From contig NZ_CALXEG010000026.1 in the NCBI RefSeq assembly GCF_944387275.1, positions 1-43,355 of the forward strand: 43,355 nucleotides of DNA, in the 5' to 3' direction. Below are positions 29,456 to 37,482 of this stretch, in pieces. The stretch is from an uncultured Pseudoflavonifractor sp. GTDB lineage: Bacteria > Bacillota > Clostridia > Oscillospirales > Oscillospiraceae. Both the position numbers and the translations under genes were made by a program. The first letter of the stretch is position 1. Each line of letters begins with the position of its first letter. The notes beneath the pieces are model-generated. The model did not search any database. It was not told the DNA's origin and saw nothing but the letters and a program-made list of their open reading frames with translations.

Positions 29456-31327
29456 ATGAAGCACATTCGCACCTTATTGGCGGGCGCGCTGACTGCCGCC
29501 CTGCTGCTGAGCGGCTGCACCGCCCAGCCGGAGGCCTCTGGCCAGCCCAGCGGCAGCGCCTCCCCCGAGCCCAGCGAGACCGGCTCCGTCACCGCTGTGT
29601 TTACCCCCGGCACCTACGAGGGCACCGGCAAGGGCTACGGCGGCGACATCAAGGTCTCCGTCACCGTGGACGAGACCGCCATCACCGACATTGAGGTGGT
29701 GGAGCAGTCCGAGACCGAGAGCGTGGGCGGCGCGGCCCTGCCCACCCTGGTGGACAAGGTGCTCAGCGCCCAGAGCGTGAACATCGACGGCGTCAGCGGC
29801 GCCACCTACACCAGCGACGGCTTCCTCACCGCCGTGCGGGAGGCCATCACCGCCTCCGGCGCCGACCCCGATTCCCTGGGCCAGGGCCAGACCGGTGAGA
29901 GCGAGACCAAGGACACCGTGACCATGAGCACCGACGTGGTGGTGGTGGGCGCCGGCGGCGCCGGCCTGACCGCCGCCCTCACCGCCGTCCAGAACGGCGC
30001 CGACGTGGTGGTGCTGGAGAAGATGGCCATGGTGGGCGGCGCGTCCGCCATGGCCGGCGGCGGCACCAACGCCACCGGCAGCCAGTGGCAGCAGTCTTAC
30101 GGCATTGAGGACAGCCCCGAGGCCTACTTCATGGACATCATGAAGAACGGCCACTTCTTCAGCGACGCCCGCACCCTCTGGCTGTACGCCAACACCCAGG
30201 GCGCGGCCTTTGACTGGCTGGTGGCCGAGGACGGCGCGGCCCTGCCCTACAAGAACACCGAGCCCTCCCCCTCCGCCGAGCACTCCTACGGCCGCACCTT
30301 CTCCCCCGACGGCGGCGGCGCCGGCGTGATCAGCGCCCTCCAGGAGAAGCTGGCCGGCCTGGGCGTGGAGATCATGACGGAGACCCCCGCCCAGGAGCTG
30401 ATGGTCACCGACGGCACTGTCACCGGCGTGAAGGCCCTGGCCGCCGACGGCACCCCCTATGAGATCGCCGCCAACAGCGTCATCCTGGCCACCGGCGGCT
30501 ACGGCGCCAACACTGACATGCTGCCCGAGTCGGTCACCAGCCTGCCCTACGCCGGCGCTGTATCCGCCACCGGCGACGGCCTGAACATGGCCACCGCCAT
30601 CGGCGCCGACTCCTTCAACCTGGACAAGGTGAACATCCAGCCCCACAGCATCGTCCTGCCCGACGGCCGCGGCCAGCACACCTTCCAGGGCTGCCTGGCC
30701 ATGTACAACAAGACCGGCTCCATCCTGGTGTCCGACCAGGGCGTCCGCTTTGTCAACGAGCAGGGCAGCGCCAACGACATCAAGGCCGGCATGGAGCAGA
30801 ACCAGCACTCCTACCTGATCATGGACGCGGCCTCCTTTGAGACCTACGCCCAGACCTGCATCGCCTCCCACAACTTCACCCAGGAGCAGCTGGATGAGTG
30901 GCTGGAGGCCAACGGCACCTCCACCCCCGTGTTCGCCCACGCCGACACCCTGGAGGACCTGGCCGCCATCGTGAATATCCCCGCCGGCGCCCTGACCGAC
31001 ACGGTGGAGCGGTACAACGGCTTTGTGGCCGCCGGTGAGGACGCCGACTTCGGCCGCAAGGTCACCACCGCCATGGGCGACGGCCCCTACTACGCCGTGG
31101 AGATGAACCTGCGCTACTACGCCACCCTGGGCGGCCTGCGTATCAACAACAGCATGCAGGTGCTGGACACCGACGGGCAGCCCATCCAGGGCCTGTACGC
31201 CGCCGGTGAGGTGGTCGGCGGCGTGGTGGGCGACATCTACGCCACCGGCTCCCTCTTCGGCTGGGCCATGACCAGCGGCCACAACGCCGGTCTGGCCGTC
31301 ACCGGCAACACCGTGTTCGAGGGCTGA
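29456..31327 (+). CDS. Secreted lipoprotein flavoreductase with one FMN-binding domain and FAD domain
   Basis: A 623-residue relative of the protein at 17074-19446. It has lipobox LLSGC (Cys 21) and a Ser/Pro/Glu-rich tether. One FMN-binding domain carries the flavinylation motif DGVSGATYT (acceptor about Thr119). From about residue 160 a fumarate-reductase/FAD-binding-2 domain follows (DVVVVGAGGAGLTAALTAV, VILATGGYGAN, GLYAAGEVVGGVVGD). It should be an extracellular, ApbE-flavinylated reductase of an unsaturated or otherwise reducible organic acid. It is shorter because it has one FMN domain instead of two. GAGGAGG precedes the ATG. It is a single-gene transcript with its own promoter and terminator, and the TetR regulator follows. 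Confidence 0.9.
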   Translation: MKHIRTLLAGALTAALLLSGCTAQPEASGQPSGSASPEPSETGSVTAVFTPGTYEGTGKGYGGDIKVSVTVDETAITDIEVVEQSETESVGGAALPTLVDKVLSAQSVNIDGVSGATYTSDGFLTAVREAITASGADPDSLGQGQTGESETKDTVTMSTDVVVVGAGGAGLTAALTAVQNGADVVVLEKMAMVGGASAMAGGGTNATGSQWQQSYGIEDSPEAYFMDIMKNGHFFSDARTLWLYANTQGAAFDWLVAEDGAALPYKNTEPSPSAEHSYGRTFSPDGGGAGVISALQEKLAGLGVEIMTETPAQELMVTDGTVTGVKALAADGTPYEIAANSVILATGGYGANTDMLPESVTSLPYAGAVSATGDGLNMATAIGADSFNLDKVNIQPHSIVLPDGRGQHTFQGCLAMYNKTGSILVSDQGVRFVNEQGSANDIKAGMEQNQHSYLIMDAASFETYAQTCIASHNFTQEQLDEWLEANGTSTPVFAHADTLEDLAAIVNIPAGALTDTVERYNGFVAAGEDADFGRKVTTAMGDGPYYAVEMNLRYYATLGGLRINNSMQVLDTDGQPIQGLYAAGEVVGGVVGDIYATGSLFGWAMTSGHNAGLAVTGNTVFEG

Positions 31328-31356
31328 GCCCCTTCCCCCGCATCATCCACAGTCCC

Positions 31357-31389
31357 AGGCGCCCCGGAGCCATCCGCTCCGGGGCGCCT
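31357..31389 (+). terminator. Terminator of the second flavoreductase gene
   Basis: A 14-bp perfect stem (31357-31370 with 31376-31389) with a five-base loop, followed by TTTTCTCTTTT. Confidence 0.92.
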
Positions 31390-31408
31390 TTTCTCTTTTC
31401 CTCTGTCA

Positions 31409-31437
31409 TTGACACCCGACCCCCGCCGTGTTAACCT
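31409..31437 (+). promoter_or_regulatory. Promoter of the tetR gene
   Basis: TTGACA (31409-31414), 17 bases, TAACCT (31432-31437). Confidence 0.6.
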
Positions 31438-31470
31438 AATGTGAATCCACACACAGAGGAGGTCTGCCCC

Positions 31471-32067
31471 TTGGACCGCAGTACAGATAAGAAGACGCGC
31501 ATTCTCCGGGCCGCCGCCGAGCTCTTCTCCCACAACGGCTACTCGGGCACCGGTATCGCCGAGATCGTGGCCGCGTGCGGCATCCCAAAGGGCTCCTTCT
31601 ACTACTATTTCCCCGGCGGCAAGGAACAACTGGCCGCCCAGGTCATCCGCTTCGCCTACGACCAGATGGCCGCCGGTATCCAGACCCACATCTTTTCGGT
31701 CTCCGACGACGCGCTCACCGTCTTCCGCGCCATGCTGGAGCGGCTGGCCTCCCTGTTCAGCAGGGAGCACCGCTTCGAGTCCCTGGTCATCACCTTCATG
31801 GGGCTGGAGTCGGTGTACATCAGCGAGGAGGTGGCCCGGCAGGCCAGGCAGGTGTATGAGGAGTGGCAGCAGCTCTACCGGGACAAGCTGATGGCCTGCG
31901 GGTACTCCCCCGCTCTGGCCGAGCGGTGCAGCCTGGTGCTCTTCACCCTGGTCCACGGCGCGCTGATCTCCTGCTGGATCAAGCAGGACTCCGGCGACCT
32001 GCTGCGCATGCGGGATGAGCTGCCCGGCCTGCTGCCCCCGCCTGACTGCCCCCACGGGGCGCAATGA
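31471..32067 (+). CDS. TetR-family transcriptional regulator
   Basis: A 198-residue regulator. The N-terminal helix-turn-helix reads RILRAAAELFSHNGYSGTGI, then EIVAACGIPKGSFYYYFPG, a textbook TetR signature. The C-terminal part is helical and ligand-binding (QAARQVYEEWQQLYRDKL-like helices). The start is TTG 31471, eight bases behind GAGGAGG; GTG 31441 includes that site within its reading frame and is unlikely. It lies after the secreted flavoreductase terminator with its own promoter. It may control that gene or itself, but no operator shared by both promoters was seen. Confidence 0.88.
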   Translation: MDRSTDKKTRILRAAAELFSHNGYSGTGIAEIVAACGIPKGSFYYYFPGGKEQLAAQVIRFAYDQMAAGIQTHIFSVSDDALTVFRAMLERLASLFSREHRFESLVITFMGLESVYISEEVARQARQVYEEWQQLYRDKLMACGYSPALAERCSLVLFTLVHGALISCWIKQDSGDLLRMRDELPGLLPPPDCPHGAQ

Positions 32068-32083
32068 TCTCTCCCCGTCTCTG

Positions 32084-32120
32084 AGGCGCGCACACCGTAT
32101 ATGGCGGTGTGTGCGCCTTT
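32084..32120 (+). terminator. Terminator of the tetR gene
   Basis: A stem of 13 pairs (one G-U) between 32085-32097 and 32105-32117, then a T-rich tract, 17 bases after the stop. Confidence 0.85.
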
Positions 32121-32234
32121 CTTTTTCTTTTTTCTCCTTTTTATGGTATTTCCCCGACTTATTCCCCACTTTTTTATACCTTATTACATATATTGCTTTT
32201 TTCCGCTTTTCCTGTTTTGTATGTCTTGACGCCA

Positions 32235-32263
32235 TGGCAGGACAAGCCATTGTGTGGTATACT
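32235..32263 (+). promoter_or_regulatory. Promoter of pepF
   Basis: TATACT (32258-32263) with TGG extension; the -35 element TGGCAG (32235-32240) is weak with 17-base spacing. Confidence 0.5.
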
Positions 32264-32331
32264 ATTCCATGCTGCGCCCGTAAGACAGGCGCGCATCCCC
32301 TTATATTTTAATAGCAAAGGAGTCATCAGCT

Positions 32332-34134
32332 ATGGCACATACCCTTCCCACCCGCAGTCAGGTGGACCCTGCCAACACCTGGGCCATCACCGACCTGTAC
32401 CCCAGCGACCAGGCCTGGCGTGAGGCCTACGACAGCCTCCGCGGCCTGGTGAGCGGCCTGTCCGGATATCAGGGCCGTCTGGCGGAGAGCGCCGCCACCC
32501 TTCTGGCCTTCCTCAAGCTCCAGGACGAGATCGATCTCCAGGGCGACCGGGTCATCTCCTACGCCTTCCGCAAGAGCGACGAGGACACCCGCAACGCCGT
32601 CTACCAGGAGATGAGCGCCCAGTGCCAGAACCTTCTGGTGGAGCTGAGCCAGGCCCTCTCCTTCCAGACCCCCGAGCTGCTGGCCATTGACGACGCCACC
32701 CTGGAGTCCTTCTACGCCCAGGAGCCCGCCCTGGCCCACTACCGGCTCATGCTCAAGCGCATCCGCAGCAAGAAGGACCACACCCTCTCCCCCGAGTGCG
32801 AGGCCCTGCTGGCCTCCGCCGAGCGGATGGGCCAGGCCCCCGACGACATCTTCTCCCTGCTCAACGACGCCGACATGACCTACCCCGACGCGGTGGACAG
32901 CAAGGGCGAGACCCACCCGGTCACCCACGGCAACTATGTCTCCCTGCTCCAGTCCGCCGACCGGACCCTGCGCAAGTCCGCCTTCCAGTCCCTTTACAGC
33001 GTGTACGGCCAGTTCCGCAACACCTGCGCCGCCATCCTGAGCGCCCAGATGAAGCAGCTGCAGTTCTTTGCCGACGCCCGCCGCTACCCCTCCGCTCTCC
33101 ACGCCGCCCTGGCCGAGACTGAGGTGGACCCCCAGATCTACCACAACCTGATCCAGACCGTCCACGACAACCTGGGGGCCATGCACCGCTACGTGCGCCT
33201 GCGCAAGAAGCTGCTGGGCGTGGACAAGCTTCACTACTACGACCTCTACACCCCCATCGTAGCCGACGAGGACGCCCGCATCCCCTTCGAGCAGGGCAAG
33301 GACATGGCCCGCGAGGCCCTGGCCCCCCTGGGCGAGGACTACCTGAAGGTCATCAACGAGGGCTTTGACAACCGCTGGATCGACGTGTACGAGAACCAGG
33401 GCAAGCGCTCCGGCGCCTACTCCGCGGGCGTGTACGGCGTGCACCCCTACGTGCTGCTCAACTACACCGACACCCTGGACGACGTGTTCACCCTGGTCCA
33501 CGAGATGGGCCACGCCCTCCACTCCTATCTGTCCAACCACACCCAGAGCGTCACCTACGCCGGGTACAAGATCTTTGTGGCCGAGGTGGCCTCCACCTGC
33601 AACGAGGCCCTGCTGATGCAGCACCTGCTGAGCAAGACCACCGAGCCCAAGCGCCGGGCCTACCTGCTCAACCACTTCCTGGAGCAGTTCCGCGGCACCC
33701 TCTACCGCCAGACCATGTTCGCCGAGTTCGAGCTGTGGTGCAGCGAGCAGACCGGCAAGGGCCAGCCCCTCACCGCCGAGGCCCTCAACGAGAAGTACGC
33801 CCAGCTCAACCGCCTCTACTACGGCGAGGACATCGAGGCCGACCCCGAGATCGCCCTGGAGTGGGCCCGCATCCCCCACTTCTACTACAACTTCTACGTC
33901 TATCAGTACGCCACCGGCTTCGCCTCCGCCATCGCCCTGTCCCAGCGCATCCTCAGGGAGGGCCGCCCGGCGGTGGAGGACTACCTCCACTTCCTCAGCG
34001 GCGGCTGTTCCACCGACCCCGTGTCCCTGCTCAAGGGCGCCGGCGTGGACATCTCCTCCCCCGCTCCCATCGCCGACGCTTTGAAACTTTTTGACACCCT
34101 TATCGGGGAGATGGAGCAGCTTATGCAGCTGTAA
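32332..34134 (+). CDS. pepF: Oligoendopeptidase F (M3 family)
   Basis: A 600-residue cytoplasmic zinc metallopeptidase of standard PepF length. The zinc site LVHEMGHALHSYL has HExxH at about residues 390-394, with the third ligand Glu in FVAEVASTCNEALL some 25 residues later. The N-terminal helical domain (WAITDLYPSDQAW onwards) is typical. PepF degrades imported or internal peptides of roughly 7-17 residues. AAAGGAG lies upstream of the ATG. The oligopeptide-type ABC importer begins 250 bases downstream. Peptide uptake and hydrolysis fit together, but the importer has its own promoter. No strong terminator follows pepF. Confidence 0.95.
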   Translation: MAHTLPTRSQVDPANTWAITDLYPSDQAWREAYDSLRGLVSGLSGYQGRLAESAATLLAFLKLQDEIDLQGDRVISYAFRKSDEDTRNAVYQEMSAQCQNLLVELSQALSFQTPELLAIDDATLESFYAQEPALAHYRLMLKRIRSKKDHTLSPECEALLASAERMGQAPDDIFSLLNDADMTYPDAVDSKGETHPVTHGNYVSLLQSADRTLRKSAFQSLYSVYGQFRNTCAAILSAQMKQLQFFADARRYPSALHAALAETEVDPQIYHNLIQTVHDNLGAMHRYVRLRKKLLGVDKLHYYDLYTPIVADEDARIPFEQGKDMAREALAPLGEDYLKVINEGFDNRWIDVYENQGKRSGAYSAGVYGVHPYVLLNYTDTLDDVFTLVHEMGHALHSYLSNHTQSVTYAGYKIFVAEVASTCNEALLMQHLLSKTTEPKRRAYLLNHFLEQFRGTLYRQTMFAEFELWCSEQTGKGQPLTAEALNEKYAQLNRLYYGEDIEADPEIALEWARIPHFYYNFYVYQYATGFASAIALSQRILREGRPAVEDYLHFLSGGCSTDPVSLLKGAGVDISSPAPIADALKLFDTLIGEMEQLMQL

Positions 34135-34244
34135 TGCGGACATTATTCCACCATACAGAGATATTTCTTCTAAGTTCGAGATATCAAAATCTTGCTGCTT
34201 TTTAACCCCGCTTGATACTTTTTTCGCAAATATTTCAGTTCCTC

Positions 34245-34273
34245 TTGATTATCCGGTGGTTTTTTGATAAAAT
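34245..34273 (+). promoter_or_regulatory. Promoter of the ABC importer operon
   Basis: TTGATT (34245-34250), 17 bases, TAAAAT (34268-34273). It leaves a leader of about 100 bases. Confidence 0.7.
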
Positions 34274-34296
34274 AGACAAGCTTTTATTGGAGCATC

Positions 34297-34329
34297 CCGC
34301 GGCCCGGCGGAGCCTTCCGCCGGCCGCGG
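34297..34329 (+). other. Stable leader hairpin of the ABC importer mRNA
   Basis: CCGCGGC-C-CGGCGGA pairs with TCCGCCGGCCGCGG around a four-base loop, one bulged base, no T-run. It may protect the mRNA 5' end. Confidence 0.6.
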
Positions 34330-34381
34330 ACCTCCGTAACAAGCGCTAGCTCCTAATCAGACAGGAAAGGAAGACGGAAAA

Positions 34382-36283
34382 ATGCAAAAGAAAAAGCTGC
34401 TGTCCCTCCTGCTGGCAGGCGCCACGGTTCTCTCGCTCGCTGCCTGCGGCCAGCAGACGGTGACCACCAACCCCTCTGCCAGCAATCCCCCCGCTTCGCC
34501 CTCTCAGAGCCAGACTGCCGATGAGACGGCCACCAAGCCCACCGAGCCCACTGGCCAGCTGATCATCGGCACCACCACCGACCTGGAGAACGACTTCTAC
34601 GATACCAGCTTCAACAACAACGCCACCAACTACAAGCTGTACGACCTGATCCACGGCTACGGCACCATCACCTCCGACATCGACGGCGAGTGGATCTACG
34701 ATCCCACCGTGGTGGCCAGCCACGAGGAAGTGGAGAACGAGGACGGCACCAAGACCTACACCGTCACCATCAACGACGGCCTGGTGTGGAGCGACGGCAC
34801 TCCCATCACCGCCAAGGACTATGTCTTCCAGCTGCTGCTGGAGAGCAGCCCCGAGATGAACGCTGTGGACGGCTATCCCAGCCAGGCCGGTTATCCCCTG
34901 GTGGGCTATCAGGACTACTTTGACGGCAACACCAAGAACTTCGCCGGCGTCCACCTGGTGGACGACATGACCTACTCCGTCACTGTCAGCGCCTCCGAGC
35001 TGCCCTACCACTACGACATTACCTACGCCTCCGCCGCTCCCCGCCCCATGCATGTCATTGCCCCGGGCTGCGACGTGGTGGATGCCCCCGAGGGCGCTAT
35101 GATCACCGGTGACTTCACCTCTGATCTGCTCCTGAAGACCATCAACGACCCCACCACCGGCTACCGGTACAACCCCACCGTCACCTGCGGCCCCTACCTG
35201 TTCGACTCCTATGACATCTCCAGCCGTCAGGGCGTTGTGGTTGTCAACCCCAACTACGCCGGTGACTACCGCGGCGTGAAGCCCATGATCGAGAAGATCA
35301 TCATCAAGACCGTCAAGAACGACACCATGATGAACGAGCTGGCTTCCGGCTCCGTTGATCTGCTGTTCCAGTGCTCCGGCGCCGACACCATCGACGCCGG
35401 TCTGAATCTGGTGGAGGCCGGCGAGGCTCAGGACAACACCTTCTTCCGCAACGGCTACGGCAAGGTGCAGTTCGACTGCAGCCAGTTCCCCACCGACTCC
35501 GAGAACGTCCGTAAGGCCATTGCCTACTGCCTGGACCGCAACCAGTTCGCCTATCAGTACAGCGGCGGCTACGCCTCCGTGGTCCACTCCTACTACGGCC
35601 TGGCTCAGTGGGAGTACCAGGAGTCTCAGGACTGGATCGACGCCAACCTGAACACCTATGAGAAGAACATTGACGAGGCCAAGAAGCTCCTTGAGGAGGA
35701 CGGCTGGACCCTGAACGCTGACGGCAGCGCTTACTCCGGCACCGGCACCCGCTACAAGGACGTCAACGGCGAGCTGAAGCCCCTGGTCATCCAGTGGTGC
35801 AACACCAGCAACAACCCCGTGTCCGAGCTGCTGGCCACCATGCTGCCCGAGGCCATGACCGAGGCCGGTATGGAGCTGAAGGCTACCACCACCGACTTCC
35901 CCACCATGCTGGCCGGTGTCGACCACTCCGGTGAGATCTACAACATGTACAACCTGGCCACCGGCTTTGCTCTGGCCAGCTCCCCCTGGTACTACTACTC
36001 CACCGATCCCGTGTGGATGCAGGGCGGTTACAATAGCAACTGGATCGCCGACGAAGAGCTGGCTGCCGCCGCTGAGGCTCTGAAGACCATCCCCTATGAC
36101 GATAACGAGGCCTGGCTGTCCGCCTGGCAGAACTTCATCGCGGTTTGGAACGACAAGCTGCCTGATATCCCCCTGTATTCCGACGAGTATTACGATTTCT
36201 ACTCCAATAAGCTCCACGACTGGTACTCCACCTCCGTTTGGGAGTGGTCCCGCGCTGTCCTGGATGCCTGGGTAGAGGCCTAA
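34382..36283 (+). CDS. ABC importer substrate-binding lipoprotein (family 5, peptide/nickel type)
   Basis: A 633-residue lipoprotein (LLAGATVLSLAAC, Cys 22). An SBP_bac_5 fold follows: GTTTDLENDFYDTSF, WSDGTPITAKDYVF (the family's DGxxxTAxDV signature), TSVRKAIAYCLDRN-like SENVRKAIAYCLDRN, and a C-terminal YSDEYYDFY. It captures an oligopeptide or similar solute outside the membrane and delivers it to the permeases encoded next. The exact ligand cannot be deduced. At 633 residues it is somewhat longer than the usual 520-560. It is the first gene of the operon (SBP, permease, permease, ATPase, ATPase, small membrane protein) and is separated from the permeases by two tandem hairpins, which should make it the most abundant product. 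Confidence 0.93.
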   Translation: MQKKKLLSLLLAGATVLSLAACGQQTVTTNPSASNPPASPSQSQTADETATKPTEPTGQLIIGTTTDLENDFYDTSFNNNATNYKLYDLIHGYGTITSDIDGEWIYDPTVVASHEEVENEDGTKTYTVTINDGLVWSDGTPITAKDYVFQLLLESSPEMNAVDGYPSQAGYPLVGYQDYFDGNTKNFAGVHLVDDMTYSVTVSASELPYHYDITYASAAPRPMHVIAPGCDVVDAPEGAMITGDFTSDLLLKTINDPTTGYRYNPTVTCGPYLFDSYDISSRQGVVVVNPNYAGDYRGVKPMIEKIIIKTVKNDTMMNELASGSVDLLFQCSGADTIDAGLNLVEAGEAQDNTFFRNGYGKVQFDCSQFPTDSENVRKAIAYCLDRNQFAYQYSGGYASVVHSYYGLAQWEYQESQDWIDANLNTYEKNIDEAKKLLEEDGWTLNADGSAYSGTGTRYKDVNGELKPLVIQWCNTSNNPVSELLATMLPEAMTEAGMELKATTTDFPTMLAGVDHSGEIYNMYNLATGFALASSPWYYYSTDPVWMQGGYNSNWIADEELAAAAEALKTIPYDDNEAWLSAWQNFIAVWNDKLPDIPLYSDEYYDFYSNKLHDWYSTSVWEWSRAVLDAWVEA

Positions 36284-36293
36284 GCCGAAATAT

Positions 36294-36334
36294 CCGGCGG
36301 AACCCCGCACATTCGCGCGGGTTCCGCCGGTTTT
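36294..36334 (+). terminator. Intercistronic attenuator hairpin after the binding protein gene
   Basis: CCGGCGGAACCC (36294-36305) pairs with GGGTTCCGCCGG (36319-36330), followed by TTTT. Partial termination or 3'-end protection of the binding-protein mRNA is expected. Confidence 0.75.
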
Positions 36335-36346
36335 CCGGTATTTGGG

Positions 36347-36400
36347 CATTCCCGGGGAAATGTCGCATACCCCTTTTCATGCCGCATTTCCCTGGGAATG
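36347..36400 (+). repeat. Second long inverted repeat before the first permease gene
   Basis: The arms 36347-36368 and 36379-36400 (CATTCCCGGGGAAATG... with ...CATTTCCCTGGGAATG) pair over about 22 positions with one mismatch and two G-U pairs. Each arm is also nearly self-complementary. Confidence 0.7.
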
Positions 36401-36476
36401 GACACAATACAGACAAGCCATATCCCACGGTAAACGGGAGCCCCGATCCCATAAATTTGAAACGGAGGAAAGGTGA

Positions 36477-37469
36477 ATGGGAAAAGGAAGATATTTACTG
36501 AAACGATTGGTGTATATCGTTTTTGTATTTTTTATCATTTCCATCCTGATGTTCGCGATCTATAAGTCCATGCCCGGCAACCCGGTGGACATCATGCTGG
36601 GCGACAGCAAGACCACCATGAAGCCGGACGCCTACCAGGCCCTGTACGACAAGACAGTGGCCAATCTGGGTCTGGACAAGCCCCTGCCGATCCAGTATCT
36701 GGCCTGGATGGGCAACATGCTGACCGGCAACTTCGGCTACTCCACCCAGTACAAGCAGGCGGTCATCAACATCATCGGCGCCCCCATGGCCAACACGGTG
36801 CTGCTCAACGTGCTGACCATGATCGTGGTGTTCATCATCGCCATCCCGCTGGGCATTGTGACCGCAGTGCGGAAGAACGGTGTCTTCGATAAGGCCGTCC
36901 AGGTGCTCACCATCGTGGGCTACAGCCTGCCCCAGTTCATTGTAGCCCTGCTGGCCATCTTCCTGCTGGCCGTCAAGTTCCCCATATTCCCCATCAGCGG
37001 CGTTAAATCCGCCGGATTGGACGCCACAGGCCTGAGCGCGTTCCTGGATATGGCGTGGCACATGGTCCTGCCCGTGCTGGTCATGGCCGTGTCCGGCGTA
37101 GGCGGCATCACCCGCTATGTCCGCGCCGCCATGATCGACGTGCTGCGTATGGACTATATCAAGACTGCCCGCGCCAAGGGCCTGCGGGAAAAGACCGTCA
37201 TCTATATCCATGCCTTCCGCAACGCCCTGATCCCCATTGTTACCATCACCACCTGGTGGGTCATCGGCCTGTTCGGCGGCTCCATCGTCATCGAGTCCGT
37301 GTTCCTGTGGCCCGGCCTGGGCAAGATGCTCATCGACGGCCTGCTCCAGCGTGACTTCGCCGTGGTGCTCACCATGCAGATGTTCTACGTGGTGCTGTCC
37401 CTGGCCGGCAACGTGATCATGGACGTGGCCTACACCATCGTGGATCCCCGTGTCCGACTCGAGAATTAA
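36477..37469 (+). CDS. ABC importer permease, DppB/OppB type
   Basis: A 330-residue permease of canonical length. The N-terminal segment LLKRLVYIVFVFFIISILMFA and the periplasmic PGNPVDIMLG match the OppB N-terminus. Five further helices follow, with the EAA-loop for ATPase contact at YIKTARAKGLREKTVIYIHA and the end WPGLGKMLIDGLLQRDFAVV. It forms the channel with the second permease. GGAGGAAAGGTGA precedes the ATG. No unusual insertion is present here, in contrast to its partner. Confidence 0.95.
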   Translation: MGKGRYLLKRLVYIVFVFFIISILMFAIYKSMPGNPVDIMLGDSKTTMKPDAYQALYDKTVANLGLDKPLPIQYLAWMGNMLTGNFGYSTQYKQAVINIIGAPMANTVLLNVLTMIVVFIIAIPLGIVTAVRKNGVFDKAVQVLTIVGYSLPQFIVALLAIFLLAVKFPIFPISGVKSAGLDATGLSAFLDMAWHMVLPVLVMAVSGVGGITRYVRAAMIDVLRMDYIKTARAKGLREKTVIYIHAFRNALIPIVTITTWWVIGLFGGSIVIESVFLWPGLGKMLIDGLLQRDFAVVLTMQMFYVVLSLAGNVIMDVAYTIVDPRVRLEN

Positions 37470-37482
37470 AGGAGGGAAGACA

